NCBI RefSeq assembly: GCF_050433445.1
Contig: NZ_JBNPXF010000019.1
Span: forward strand, 3,257 to 67,256
Length of the DNA stretch: 64,000 bases
Source of the DNA: Kroppenstedtia sanguinis
GTDB lineage: Bacteria > Bacillota > Bacilli > Thermoactinomycetales > DSM-45169
Direction: 5' to 3'
Shown one piece after another: positions 7,328 to 16,283 of the stretch. Position numbers and translations under genes: made by a program. Each line of letters begins with the position of its first letter. Within the stretch, counting starts at the first letter, position 1. The notes beneath the pieces were generated by a model. The model saw only the letters and a list, made by a program, of their open reading frames with translations, made no database searches and was not told the origin of the DNA.

Positions 7328-8887
7328 TTAGTCATTTCCCGAGGATTGCCGATTGAACACCTGGCGAACATATTCTTCAAATTGAGCAGCGAGCCGGTCA
7401 TGATGCAGCCTTTCCGCTCGGGCTCTTTCCAACTGCTTCTCATGCCCCTCAGCTCCCTGCTCCTGGCGAGCGGCTTCTTCCTGCGCCCGGCGCTCCGCCT
7501 CTTCCCGCTCTCGGCGCTCTTGTTCTAAGCGCTCCTGTTCCTGGCGAGCCGCTTCTTCCTGGGCCCGGCGCTCCGCCTCTTCCCGCTCTCGGCGCTCTTG
7601 TTCTAAGCGCTCCTGTTCCTGACGAGCCGCTTCTTCCTGGGCTCGGCGCTCCGCCTCTTCCCGCTCTCGGCGCTCTTGTTCTAAGCGCTCCTGTTCCTGG
7701 CGGGCCGCTTCTTCCTGGGCCCGGCGCTCTGCCTCTTCCCGCTCTCGGCGCTCTTGTTCTAAGCGCTCCTGTTCCTGACGAGCCGCTTCTTCCTGGGCCC
7801 GGCGTTCCGCCTCTTTCCGCTCTTGGCGTTCTTGCTCTAAGCGCTCCTGTTCCTGGCGGGCCGCTTCTTCCCGCTCTCGGCGTTCCGCTTCTTCCCGCTC
7901 TCGGCGCTCTCGTTCCAAGCGCTCCTGTTCCTGGCGGGCCGCTTCTTCTTGGGCTCGGCGCTCTGCCTCTTCCCGCTCCCGTTGCTCTCGTTCCAAGCGC
8001 TCCTGTTCCTGGCGGGCCGCTTCCTCTTGCGCCCGGCGCTCCGCCTCTTCCTTTGCACGGCGGGTTTCTTCCAACCTGCGGCGTAGGATATCGGATGAAG
8101 GTCCCTCTGGAGGGAAAGGGTCTTCGGAAACTGCCGAATCCGACGGGGATTCAACCGAAGACGAAGTCTCTTCGGAGGAATCTTCCTTCGGACTGGTCTT
8201 CGTTTTTAAAAAGTCGAAGAACCCCTTGGCATCCCGTTTTTTCAGATAGGTCTCTAAATTGGATGCCACAGAACCCGCCTGTCTATGAAAAGATCTTTGG
8301 ATCAGCTTTTCCAATGGCTTTGAAAACCCGTGATCCGGCGGGAGCTTTTTAATCGGTTGATCCAGCATATTGCCTGAAAACAGCATATAGAGAAGGTTGC
8401 CCCAATCCACCCTGGGGTCGGGAAGGGTTCTCCCCTCGACTCCACAGTAGAGTACTTGAACCTGGCCCGATTCTGTCAAACCGATATTGGCGGGATGCAG
8501 TACGGTATACATCCGTAGGGGTTTCTCTTTTAAAACCTCTTCCACTGGGAACAGGCGACTCACCCAATCCAGGATCTGATCTTCATCCAGCCCTCCACGG
8601 GCGATCCGTTCATGCAAGCGTTCCGTAAAGGGAACATAAGGACGGATCATCACCAGGGAACGTTCCTCTGAATACACCTGGAGATAGGGTACAATCAGCG
8701 GATGATCCTTCAGGGAAAGGTACTGCTGAATGGCCCGGGGCGGGGCCGGTTTCTGAAGACGGGTCAGCTGAAGAAAAAAACGTTCCCCTTCCGAAGAGGC
8801 AACGGCCAACTCACCTTCAAAAAACGGTTCCACATATTCAATTTGATATGTACCGCGGTAGTGATCCCCGATAGAAAAAAAAGCCAA
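7328..8887 (-). CDS. pseudokinase-like protein with tandem coiled-coil repeats
   Basis: The first 220 residues or so look like a degenerate protein-kinase fold. LHPANIGLTESGQVQVLYCG aligns with the catalytic-loop and DFG region of Ser/Thr kinases, but the catalytic Asp and the DFG Asp are gone, so a pseudokinase is likely. A Ser/Pro/Glu linker follows. Then come 7.5 copies of a 26-residue Arg/Glu/Gln/Ala repeat of the type AERRAQEEAARQEQERLE, which should form one very long charged helix, and finally a short tail (QFEEYVRQVFNRQ). There is no signal peptide or membrane segment. GGGGGAG six bases before the TTG at 8887 supports that start over a GTG at 8902. No known function; it lies 32 bases upstream of fumC on the same strand. 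Confidence 0.75.
   Translation of the reverse strand: MAFFSIGDHYRGTYQIEYVEPFFEGELAVASSEGERFFLQLTRLQKPAPPRAIQQYLSLKDHPLIVPYLQVYSEERSLVMIRPYVPFTERLHERIARGGLDEDQILDWVSRLFPVEEVLKEKPLRMYTVLHPANIGLTESGQVQVLYCGVEGRTLPDPRVDWGNLLYMLFSGNMLDQPIKKLPPDHGFSKPLEKLIQRSFHRQAGSVASNLETYLKKRDAKGFFDFLKTKTSPKEDSSEETSSSVESPSDSAVSEDPFPPEGPSSDILRRRLEETRRAKEEAERRAQEEAARQEQERLEREQREREEAERRAQEEAARQEQERLERERREREEAERREREEAARQEQERLEQERQERKEAERRAQEEAARQEQERLEQERREREEAERRAQEEAARQEQERLEQERREREEAERRAQEEAARQEQERLEQERREREEAERRAQEEAARQEQERLEQERREREEAERRAQEEAARQEQGAEGHEKQLERARAERLHHDRLAAQFEEYVRQVFNRQSSGND
7457..8044 (-). repeat. 78-bp tandem coding repeat, about 7.5 units
   Basis: The DNA encoding the coiled coil repeats with a period of 78 bp (26 codons). 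The units towards the 3' end of the gene are nearly identical in nucleotide sequence, while the two or three units nearest the kinase-like domain are more diverged (for example AERREREEAARQ in unit 3). That is the pattern of recent unit amplification by slippage or unequal exchange. Confidence 0.95.
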
Positions 8888-9090
8888 CTTCCTCTCCCCC
8901 ACTCATCTATTTCCGAACTGCACAAAAATATTTATAGACTAAAAGCTACAAAGCGCCATTTTCAGAATAACATAGCAGCCCTCAATCGTACAGCCGATTC
9001 CGACGAACCTCTTTCGATTTCGACGGTCTCCGACACAATCGCCACTCTTCCCTCAGAAGGGGGAAACAACGAGGGAGGAGAGAGGAGGGA

Positions 9091-10011
9091 TTACTCCCTC
9101 CTGACCAACTCTCCCCCGGCCGTTCTGCACCAGCAGGAATCTCCTTGCAAGTGGACTCCACCCAGCCATCGATCGATTCCACAGACCTGCAAACGATTTT
9201 CCTCCCCCTTCAATACCTTTTCTCCCAAGGGTGTCAAGACGATCACTGTCTCCCCTTCAATCAACGGGGAAGAGAGATCACCCAGTTCATTCAATAGGAC
9301 GGCCAAATGGAGCTCACTAAGGCCATCCGCCGGCCGGAGAGAGCATATCTCCCGAAACAGATCCCGAAATTCCAAGGGCTGTTCACTGATCTGTTGCAAA
9401 ATCAGCTCCTCCACTACATTCAAACCATTTGATAGGGAAGGAAAATATTCGAGATGACACTTAAATACGCTCCGAAGGTCGGGGAGAGAAGAGGGAGTCG
9501 TCTGTAGCCATCTTTCGATATCACGAGGGTCGGGGGAGATATAGGACTGCCAAGCCAATGTAGCCTGCTCCAGATGATCTGGCTCCAATGGCCGACGGTT
9601 TTCAAAGCGTTGAACCAAATCCAGATCGCTTAAATCGAAGAGTGGTTGAACTCCCGGCAATTCTACCCACTCTGCACGCGATAAACCCCGCCCTGAGAGC
9701 CGAGACAGAAGATAGGTCATCAACATCTGGTCATGCCGATGGGGAGCACACCAGAGAACCACCTGGGAATCAAGAGGTAGCCGGTTTAGACGTTGCTCTT
9801 GATAGCGCAATAACATTTCCATCTGATCCACCGGCATTCCCAAAATCTCTTCCAAAAACAGTGCTCGCCGGGCCGCCATCTCCTGTTCATTCCAATCCGG
9901 AGAGAAGGGGCCCAGGTCATACAACTCCCGCCAAACGAAGACTTCTCCGTGCAACCCCGGGCATTCGCGGAGGCGTTCCCCAAACTCATCACCGTTGACG
10001 ATATGGATCAT
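9091..10011 (-). CDS. DUF1835-type protein
   Basis: The product of 306 residues begins MIHIVNGDEFGERLRE, the characteristic start of DUF1835 proteins, and continues with WRELYDLGPFSPDW and VVLWCAPHRHDQMLMTYLL, also typical of that family, with a C-terminal region of the DUF3658 kind. No catalytic activity is established for these proteins. GGGGGAG lies seven bases before the ATG. It is divergent from hemL, with 180 bases between them, and is not obviously cotranscribed with the pseudokinase-like gene 0.2 kb downstream. Confidence 0.75.
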   Translation of the reverse strand: MIHIVNGDEFGERLRECPGLHGEVFVWRELYDLGPFSPDWNEQEMAARRALFLEEILGMPVDQMEMLLRYQEQRLNRLPLDSQVVLWCAPHRHDQMLMTYLLSRLSGRGLSRAEWVELPGVQPLFDLSDLDLVQRFENRRPLEPDHLEQATLAWQSYISPDPRDIERWLQTTPSSLPDLRSVFKCHLEYFPSLSNGLNVVEELILQQISEQPLEFRDLFREICSLRPADGLSELHLAVLLNELGDLSSPLIEGETVIVLTPLGEKVLKGEENRLQVCGIDRWLGGVHLQGDSCWCRTAGGELVRRE

Positions 10012-10124
10012 GGCTCTCCCCCTCTTCCTTTATCGATTCTTCTAACAGGATGACATATCACGTCTTTTGTTTCCAGTGGAATCGATGTAGTGGATTCTTC
10101 TCACTCCCCTCAAATCCAACCCTC

Positions 10125-10154
10125 TTGCCCCTTACTTCCCAGGACTTGTACAAT
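10125..10154 (+). promoter_or_regulatory. candidate sigma-A promoter of hemL
   Basis: TTGCCC (10125-10130) and TACAAT (10149-10154) are separated by 18 bases and lie 36 bases upstream of the hemL TTG start. Confidence 0.45.
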
Positions 10155-10190
10155 GGAAATGGAACGGGAATCGATAAGGGAGGCATCCAA

Positions 10191-11489
10191 TTGTCCTATC
10201 TACAATCTAAAAACTTACATAAACAGGCCCTGGACGTGATCGTCGGGGGTGTAAACAGTCCGTCGCGGTCCTTCGGTGCAGTCGGGATGGATCATCCGGT
10301 GTTTATGAAAAAAGCACAAGGGCCTTATTTCTGGGATGAAGACGGTCACCGCTACATCGATTATCTGGCCGCCTTCGGTCCCATCATCCTGGGACACGCC
10401 CATCCCCAGGTGACCGAAGCCATCCAAAGAACTGCCGAGACAGGAGTTCTCTACGGTACCCCGACGGAAAAAGAAATCCAGTTGGCTCAGATGTTGCGAA
10501 AAGCCATTCCTTCCTGTGAGCAGATTCGTTTCGTAAACAGCGGGACGGAAGCAGTGATGAGCACCATCCGTTTAGCCCGAGCAATTACCGGCAGGGATAA
10601 AATCATCAAATTTGCTGGCTGTTACCACGGACATTCTGATCTGGTGCTGGTGGCAGCCGGATCCGGCCCGTCCACATTGGGAACACCGGACAGCGCTGGC
10701 ATTCCGCAGAGCATCGCAAAAGAAGTGATCACAGTTCCCTTTAACAATCCCGATGGGCTGGAAGAGGCTCTCTCCCAGTGGGGGGATCAGGTGGCCGCAG
10801 TCCTGATGGAGCCCCTGGTAGGCAACTTCGGCATCGTGGAGCCGGCTCCGGGTTTCCTTGAATCCGTCCGAGAACAAGCCCACCACGCCGGCGCCCTCGT
10901 GATCTATGATGAAGTGATCACCGCTTTCCGCTTCCAATACGGCGGCGTTCAAAGCTTGTATGACGTAACACCTGATTTGACCGCCCTGGGCAAAATTATT
11001 GGAGGCGGACTGCCTATCGGCGCGTACGGCGGACGGCGGGAACTCATGGAGAAAGTAGCTCCGTTGGGACCCACCTACCAAGCCGGCACAATGGCGGGCA
11101 ACCCTCTCTCCATCGCCGCGGGAATTGCCTGTCTGGAAGCTCTCTCCCAACCGGGAATCTATGAGGAACTGGACCGGAAAGGATCGATTCTGGAAGAAGG
11201 TTTACACTCCCGTGCTCAACAGGCGGGAATCCCTGTACAGATCAATCGAAAAGGTGGCGCACTCACCCTGTACTTCACCGATCAGCCCGTCACCGACTAC
11301 GACGGTGCCCAAGAAGCAGACGGGAATCGGTTTGCCCGCTTCTTCCAGGAGATGCTCCGGGGAGGGGTTTATCTCGCTCCTTCTAAGTATGAAGCTTGGT
11401 TCCTCACCATCACCCACTCCGACGAGGACCTGGAATATACGCTTCAGGTAGCGGAAAAAGCTTTTAAAAATGTGGCAACTGGGAGGTAA
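10191..11489 (+). CDS. hemL: glutamate-1-semialdehyde 2,1-aminomutase
   Basis: This PLP enzyme converts glutamate-1-semialdehyde to 5-aminolevulinate, the committed haem precursor of the C5 pathway. The 432-residue product has GGVNSPSRSF, the cofactor region SGTEAVMSTIRLAR, the PLP Asp in VIYDEVITAF and the Schiff-base Lys in LGKIIGGGLPIGAYGG. The overall sequence is closer to the Bacillus GsaB branch than to the hemAXCDBL-operon HemL, and it stands outside a hem operon here. AAGGGAGG lies seven bases before the TTG at 10191, giving a family-sized protein; the frame is open upstream but has no better start. A haemoglobin gene follows five bases later. Confidence 0.93.
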   Translation: MSYLQSKNLHKQALDVIVGGVNSPSRSFGAVGMDHPVFMKKAQGPYFWDEDGHRYIDYLAAFGPIILGHAHPQVTEAIQRTAETGVLYGTPTEKEIQLAQMLRKAIPSCEQIRFVNSGTEAVMSTIRLARAITGRDKIIKFAGCYHGHSDLVLVAAGSGPSTLGTPDSAGIPQSIAKEVITVPFNNPDGLEEALSQWGDQVAAVLMEPLVGNFGIVEPAPGFLESVREQAHHAGALVIYDEVITAFRFQYGGVQSLYDVTPDLTALGKIIGGGLPIGAYGGRRELMEKVAPLGPTYQAGTMAGNPLSIAAGIACLEALSQPGIYEELDRKGSILEEGLHSRAQQAGIPVQINRKGGALTLYFTDQPVTDYDGAQEADGNRFARFFQEMLRGGVYLAPSKYEAWFLTITHSDEDLEYTLQVAEKAFKNVATGR

Positions 11490-11493
11490 ACCG

Positions 11494-11892
11494 ATGGACC
11501 GAGCACCTTTGACAATATATGAGCGGATCGGCGGGGAGGAAACCATCGCCCGGATCGTAGAATCCTTTTATCCCCGGGTACAGCAAGATCCCCTGCTGGC
11601 CCCGATCTTTCCGAAGGGAGACGAGATCCGACCGGTGATGGAAAAGCAGAGACGGTTCCTCACTCAGTTCTTCGGGGGCCCTCCTCTGTACAGCCAACTG
11701 TACGGACATCCCCGGCTACGGGCTCGCCACCTCCCCTTCCCCATCTCCCCTCAGCGAGCGGAGGCTTGGCTCCGTTGTATGGCAGAAGCCTTGGATGAGG
11801 CAGAGATCCAAGGCCAGGTCCGAAAAGAAATGTGGAGCCGCCTCTACACCACCGCCGCCCATATGGTGAATCAGTCAGACCAAGAATCCTGA
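11494..11892 (+). CDS. group II truncated haemoglobin (YjbI type)
   Basis: A 132-residue globin with the short 2-on-2 pattern: LTIYERIGGEETIARIVESF at the start, QDPLLAPIFP, and the proximal His in LRARHLPFPIS, close to group II truncated haemoglobins such as YjbI. These bind haem and handle oxygen, peroxide or nitric oxide in the cytoplasm. GGGAGGT six bases upstream of the ATG at 11494 decides the start. It is almost certainly cotranscribed with hemL, and a terminator follows its stop codon, so haem synthesis and a haem protein share one message. Confidence 0.9.
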   Translation: MDRAPLTIYERIGGEETIARIVESFYPRVQQDPLLAPIFPKGDEIRPVMEKQRRFLTQFFGGPPLYSQLYGHPRLRARHLPFPISPQRAEAWLRCMAEALDEAEIQGQVRKEMWSRLYTTAAHMVNQSDQES

Positions 11893-11911
11893 CCGTATAC
11901 AATTGAACCCC

Positions 11912-11940
11912 AAGCCACCCCGTGATGAGGTGGCTTTTTT
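11912..11940 (+). terminator. rho-independent terminator of the hemL-haemoglobin operon
   Basis: AAGCCACC (11912-11919) pairs with GGTGGCTT (11929-11936) over a 9-base loop and runs into a T tract. Confidence 0.85.
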
Positions 11941-12063
11941 GTTTATACGATGCGAAGTACATATTTGACTGTTGCATCACTTCTGATTTAATGGAAATAT
12001 CATTTCCATGGAGGGAGAACCATCATTCACTTAAAAATAGAGAGAGAACAAGAAAAAAGGGCA

Positions 12064-12789
12064 TTGAGCAGGCCGGTCCGCATATTGATTATTCTCATCC
12101 AGGTGGTTCTGTATTTTTCAGCTATAGCACTGGGCTTGGAATGGTTGAACGACGTCATCATCCAATTTCAAAAAATGCTCACTTCCAATGACCAGGATCT
12201 GGTTTGGGCCCCCACCGGTTTTTCCTATTTTCATATCTCTGCAATTTCCGTGATGTTCACAGTTTGGTTGGTGGGTTTGTTAAAAACCTTTTTCTCCATC
12301 AAATTGGACATCGAATTCCCCGGATCCTTACTGGGGTTTGTGATCACCTTCGGTATACCGCTCGTTTTGATACCCAGCCTCCTCTTCTCGCCCTTCACCT
12401 TGAATTATTACGAGGCTGCCGATGACCGGGGATTTTATCACAACCCTTACTGGGGATGGAGTCGGGAGGTATACCCATGGGCGGAAACCGAAATCATCCT
12501 GGACTATAATTACTATGGAAAAAACTCCAAGGGCCCCAATGTGGGACCCCATTATATCCTACGCTCGGGAAACCGGAAATACGATTTGGGGAAATCTCTG
12601 TTAAACAACAAACCTTCTGGAAAACGACAGCTTGAAGCCCTTCGTCAAATCGACAGATTAGCACAAAAGCATGGGGTTCCTATCAAAGTACGTCGCAGTA
12701 TGGGAACGGAAATGGAACAAATCATGCGTAATGACCCTGATATGGACGATGAAGAGGTAGATTTCCTGATGCAATTATTTGCTCCCTGA
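12064..12789 (+). CDS. membrane protein of unknown function
   Basis: A 241-residue protein with three hydrophobic segments in its first half (about residues 6-28, 55-75 and 88-110) and a soluble C-terminal half that contains a YYEAADDRGFYHNPYWGW stretch and ends in a basic/acidic region. It starts at a TTG preceded by AAAAAAGGG. I do not recognise a family. It is followed by a decayed HIT gene. Confidence 0.65.
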   Translation: MSRPVRILIILIQVVLYFSAIALGLEWLNDVIIQFQKMLTSNDQDLVWAPTGFSYFHISAISVMFTVWLVGLLKTFFSIKLDIEFPGSLLGFVITFGIPLVLIPSLLFSPFTLNYYEAADDRGFYHNPYWGWSREVYPWAETEIILDYNYYGKNSKGPNVGPHYILRSGNRKYDLGKSLLNNKPSGKRQLEALRQIDRLAQKHGVPIKVRRSMGTEMEQIMRNDPDMDDEEVDFLMQLFAP

Positions 12790-12856
12790 AGAAGGTTACC
12801 AGATTATTTCCGATCATCATCCAACTCCATTCTTGATAAGGAGGTCTCTTTTTAGG

Positions 12857-13086
12857 ATGCAAAACGACTCATCGATGAACAGTACCAACCTGACGGATAC
12901 AATGTGGGTTGGAATTGCAGAGAGACCGGAGGTCAAAGCATTCCCCACGCCCACCTCCATGTCATCCCGCGCTTCACAGACGAACACCATGCTGGAAAAG
13001 GCATCCGCCACTGGTTGAAGCAGAAGGATAACCGACGGTCATTAGCGAAAACAGAAATAGTTTCCTACGGGAGGGACTTTAATTGA
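12857..13086 (+). pseudogene. HIT-family hydrolase remnant lacking its N-terminal half
   Basis: The frame reads AKRLIDEQYQPDGYNVGWNC, then GGQSIPHAHLHVIPRF, the histidine-triad motif HxHxH of HIT nucleotide hydrolases, and ends with a typical family tail (GIRHWLKQKDNRRS). A TAG stop lies immediately upstream and the N-terminal 50-60 residues of a HIT domain are absent; no ATG with a ribosome site precedes it. A GTG at 12904 could express a 60-residue fragment, but this would lack part of the fold. The stop codon overlaps the TTG start of the acetyltransferase, so an intact HIT gene was probably once translationally coupled to it. Confidence 0.75.
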
Positions 13087-13601
13087 GCTTTCTTCATTTA
13101 ACCTTGACCTTGGACCCCTTGCCTCCAGAGTTGAACAACCGTCTTTCATCCCCCCGCACTTTGCCAGGAGTCCGTTTTTTCAGACTCGTGGAAGTTCCTG
13201 ATGACGAAGCTTGCCGTCAGCGTCTGTACCCCCTGGTCCGAGAAGGAGTTCTGGACGATCCTGGACACCAGGGCGGTTTTGAGAGCTATGATGAATTTTG
13301 TGAAAGGATTTATTCCCGTTCCTATCGGGATCACGCCGCCACCCAGTTTCTCGCCGCCTCGGAGGAAGAATGGGTCGGATTGTGCAGTCTCACTCTCAAG
13401 GGAGACAAAACCGCACGCGCCGGTCTGACTGTGGTGAAACAATCGGGTCGCGGGCAAGGCATCGCCACGGAACTGAAACGTCGGTCCATCCTCGCTTGCC
13501 TAAATCACGGAGTTCGCAGGGTCACCACTCGGGTTCACGAGACCAATGTCCCTATGCTGACCATCAATCGACATCTCGGTTTTACCGAAGAGACCGGTTA
13601 A
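13083..13601 (+). CDS. GNAT-family N-acetyltransferase
   Basis: The product of 172 residues has the GNAT acetyl-CoA signature in its second half (TVVKQSGRGQGIATELKRRS, the Q/RxxGxG/A loop) followed by VTTRVHETNVPMLTINRHLGF, a typical C-terminal helix-strand pair. The acceptor substrate is unknown. GGGAGGG seven bases before the TTG start gives a good ribosome site, and the start overlaps the stop of the HIT remnant. The HD gene follows 26 bases later. Confidence 0.85.
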   Translation: MSFLHLTLTLDPLPPELNNRLSSPRTLPGVRFFRLVEVPDDEACRQRLYPLVREGVLDDPGHQGGFESYDEFCERIYSRSYRDHAATQFLAASEEEWVGLCSLTLKGDKTARAGLTVVKQSGRGQGIATELKRRSILACLNHGVRRVTTRVHETNVPMLTINRHLGFTEETG

Positions 13602-13627
13602 CTCCTTTTCAAGGGGGAAAAACATCC

Positions 13628-14563
13628 ATGATCATCGAGGATCCAGTCTACGGCCGGTGGAAAGTGGAAGAAGTGCTGGGAGAGTTGATTCACTCCCCAC
13701 CAGTTCAACGCTTGCAAAAAATCCATCAAGGCGGGGCGGCCCATCTGGTCCACTCCGCCTGGAACGTCACCCGGTTTGAACACTCAGTGGGAGTGATGCT
13801 GTTGATCCGGCATTTAGGTGGTTCACTGGAAGAGCAGGTCGCCGGTTTGCTCCACGATGTCTCTCATACCGCTTTTTCCCATGTAGTCGACATCGTCGTC
13901 GCCTCTCCTGAGGAGGATTTCCACGACCGATTTTTAGAGACCCTGATCCGCCAGTCGGAGATTCCCGCCATTCTTGCAAAGCACAACCTTCACCTGGACT
14001 CCATCCTGGATCGCTCCCGCTGGTCCCTGCTGGAACAATCTATTCCCGATCTGTGTGCCGACCGGATCGACTACACCCTGAGAGATCGGTATCACTACGA
14101 TCATATGGACCCACAATCCATCTCATGGTTTCTCGATCAGCTGATCGTTAGTGAGGAAAAGATCTGCCTATCTTCAGTGAAAGCCGGAGAATGGTTCACA
14201 GAGCTGTATTACCGGGAAGTGATCGACTTTTTCCAGCATCCTTTAAATGTCTATGCCTACAAGCAATTGGCCACTACATTGAGAAAGGCGCTTGATGAAG
14301 GCAGCCTAACCCTGGCTGACCTGTTCACTGACGATGAAACCATACTGCAAAAACTTCGCTCCCACGGGAACGAAGAGGTCCAAACCCTGTTGAACTCGAT
14401 TCATCCCAGGGTGACCGTGGCGAAAAACTACCCACGCCATCATCGAGGGAAACTCCGCTGGATCGATCCCTTGATCCAATGGGAAGGGCGACCGGTCCGT
14501 GGGTCTGTGCTGTCAGAGCGGATCCGGGAGATGAATAAAGGTGTGATGCAGAGCTATGGATAA
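13628..14563 (+). CDS. HD-domain metal-dependent phosphohydrolase
   Basis: A 311-residue member of the HD superfamily close to the dGTPase-like/YdhJ-type group: TRFEHSVGVM (first His), LLHDVSHTAFSH (HD pair) and CADRIDYTLRD (last Asp) supply the metal ligands in the expected order. Such proteins hydrolyse phosphate esters, often nucleotides; the substrate here is not predictable. AGGGGG lies ten bases upstream of the ATG at 13628. The frame remains open further upstream inside the acetyltransferase gene, but that is not coding. Confidence 0.88.
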   Translation: MIIEDPVYGRWKVEEVLGELIHSPPVQRLQKIHQGGAAHLVHSAWNVTRFEHSVGVMLLIRHLGGSLEEQVAGLLHDVSHTAFSHVVDIVVASPEEDFHDRFLETLIRQSEIPAILAKHNLHLDSILDRSRWSLLEQSIPDLCADRIDYTLRDRYHYDHMDPQSISWFLDQLIVSEEKICLSSVKAGEWFTELYYREVIDFFQHPLNVYAYKQLATTLRKALDEGSLTLADLFTDDETILQKLRSHGNEEVQTLLNSIHPRVTVAKNYPRHHRGKLRWIDPLIQWEGRPVRGSVLSERIREMNKGVMQSYG

Positions 14564-14572
14564 ACCCGAACA

Positions 14573-14660
14573 GGAGGGTGGGGATGACTTTGGCTCGCCA
14601 GAACAACTGAAGGATTAGTGAAACCCCATCCCCACCCTCCAAGACCGATGTAAATCACAA
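14573..14660 (+). repeat. decayed mobile-element relic, copy 1, with 14-bp inverted repeat
   Basis: Bases 14587-14660 align with 38340-38262 read on the minus strand (TTGGCTCGCCAGAACAAC against TTGACTCGTAGAACAAT, then CGATGTAAATCACAACAC identical but for short differences). Both copies end in a reading frame like VKxHPxxPRxM followed by a stop, as if the C terminus of one vanished gene. Within this copy GGAGGGTGGGGATG (14573-14586) is repeated in inverse at 14627-14640 with a 40-base loop and no T run. Confidence 0.55.
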
Positions 14661-14738
14661 CACTTCTAAAGCCTGTCCAGTCCATCAGTATCCCATGGGA
14701 AAAGAAAAGGGGGCCTGTGTGACTGGCGGAGAGATCCT

Positions 14739-14772
14739 TTGCACCCATCGGGCACAAGTCTCGCCAACTGGG
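14739..14772. repeat. fragment shared with the MITE internal segment
   Basis: The string CTTTGCACCCATCGGGCAC and the following AAGTCTCGCCA match, with one difference, the interior of the mobile elements at 49138-49381 (reverse) and 59194-59453. No element ends were found beside it, so this is a solitary fragment. The rest of the 14564-14810 gap contains nothing else I can assign. Confidence 0.6.
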
Positions 14773-14810
14773 CTAAAAAACGCAGGGGATGCCATCCGTC
14801 CCCTCCCTAG

Positions 14811-16283
14811 TCAGCCTCCCTGCCTAGCCAAGGGCAAGCGGATGTGGAATTGAATCTCTCCCTCCACCCCCTCGACATGGATCTCTCCGCCGTGGAGTTC
14901 GGTTGCGCTGTGGGCAATGGCGAGGCCCAGGCCGGATCCTCCTTTCCCCCTGGATGCATCTCCCATGACAAAAGTGTCAAAGAGGCGCTCCAGCAAGGCG
15001 GGATCCAGATCATCCACCGGATTAGCGACCCTGATTTTAGCCCAATCCCCTTCCCGGATGGCGTGTACCTGGATCGGACCTCCAGCTCCGTGACGGAGGG
15101 CGTTATCAAGCAAATTTCCGAACAGACGAACCAACAAGGAGGGATCTCCGGTCAACATCAGGGGATCATCGGGCAGTTCAGTTTTTAGTTGAATCCCCTT
15201 TGCTTCCGCCGACACAGAAGCCTCTTCCACCAGTTGTTCCAACAGGCGGGTGAGGGAGATCCGCTCTCTCTGCATCTGTGTGTCAGGATGGGTCAGTTTG
15301 GCATACTCAAACAGGTCGTCAATCAACCGTTGCAACCCCTGGGCTTTACTGAGGGCAATTCCGCCATAGCGGAGAAGTTCCTCCCGCTCTGCATCAGGGT
15401 TGTCCCGCATCACCTGCAAATAGCCGATCATAGAGGTGAGCGGACTTCGCAAGTCGTGGGAGATATTGGTGATCAGTTCCATCCGATTTTGCTCCCATGC
15501 CCGTTCCCGCTCTCGGGCGGTTTCCAGACGAGCAGCCATCTGATTGATATTAGAAGTGAGAGAAGCCAGTTCATCCTGCCCTCTTTCCTTCAAACGCAAG
15601 GAAAAATCCCCTTCGGCGATCCGATCCATCCCCTGGGCCAGAGCTCGGATCTGCCCCAGCTTGCCCCGAGTCAACCAAACAAAGGTCAACAAAAAACCGA
15701 GAATACCGATCACCAAGCTCAAAACGGGATTGCCGATCTCATAGGTGATCGGTCTCCCTTTCACCCTCTTCACGCCGAAAAGGTAATATTCTTCCCCGAG
15801 ATGTGTAAAGGGATAAACCGCAGCGATCTCTCGCGACTCTGGTCGGTCCCCAGGTTCTTCATCCTGAGTCTCCACCTGTCTCAAAAACCGATGAAGATCC
15901 ATCCTGTGTTCCGATAGATTTCCGGCACCCATGAGTACCCGTCCCTCTCCGTCTGTTAGGGCATAGGATAAGGACGAATCCGATATCAGTTCATTGAGAC
16001 GCTCTTCCTCCCCCTCCAACTGATCCAGAGGGACCTCCTGACTCCGTGTTAACTTCACTGTCAACTGTTGAAGCTCCTCCCTCACCTCTTCGGCAGAAGG
16101 GTAGTAGTATTTGGTCTCATGGGTGACTCCGAATCCTGTCAATTTCCCGTACAACCATAGGGACTGAGGCAGAAGAATTGCGACCAGTAGCGCGAGAAAG
16201 ACAAACCCCGCCATCTGCGCACGCAGACTGGATGTGACCCATCTGGAAAGGGCAACCACCCACCGTCGGACCCACTTAACCAT
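14811..16283 (-). CDS. membrane sensor histidine kinase
   Basis: A 490-residue two-component sensor. Transmembrane segments lie at about residues 25-45 and 186-205, enclosing an extracytoplasmic sensor region of about 140 residues; a HAMP domain follows (GKLGQIRALAQGMDRIAEGDF), then the H box NISHDLRSPLTS with the phospho-accepting His near 276, the N box NLLDNALRHG and the G box GGSGLGLAIAH. The ATG at 16283 overlaps the stop of the response-regulator gene, so translation is coupled; a TTG at 16319 is a weaker alternative. The signal is unknown. The HK/RR pair resembles VanS/VanR-type OmpR-family systems. Confidence 0.92.
   Translation of the reverse strand: MVKWVRRWVVALSRWVTSSLRAQMAGFVFLALLVAILLPQSLWLYGKLTGFGVTHETKYYYPSAEEVREELQQLTVKLTRSQEVPLDQLEGEEERLNELISDSSLSYALTDGEGRVLMGAGNLSEHRMDLHRFLRQVETQDEEPGDRPESREIAAVYPFTHLGEEYYLFGVKRVKGRPITYEIGNPVLSLVIGILGFLLTFVWLTRGKLGQIRALAQGMDRIAEGDFSLRLKERGQDELASLTSNINQMAARLETARERERAWEQNRMELITNISHDLRSPLTSMIGYLQVMRDNPDAEREELLRYGGIALSKAQGLQRLIDDLFEYAKLTHPDTQMQRERISLTRLLEQLVEEASVSAEAKGIQLKTELPDDPLMLTGDPSLLVRLFGNLLDNALRHGAGGPIQVHAIREGDWAKIRVANPVDDLDPALLERLFDTFVMGDASRGKGGSGLGLAIAHSATELHGGEIHVEGVEGEIQFHIRLPLARQGG

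Noticed and set aside
7457..8044. Tandem repeats considered as a CRISPR array
   Set aside because: The 78-bp units are contiguous, without spacers, and keep one reading frame that encodes a coiled coil.
14573..14640. 14-bp inverted repeat considered as a terminator of the HD gene
   Set aside because: The 40-base loop and absence of a T run make termination unlikely; it overlaps a decayed repeat.
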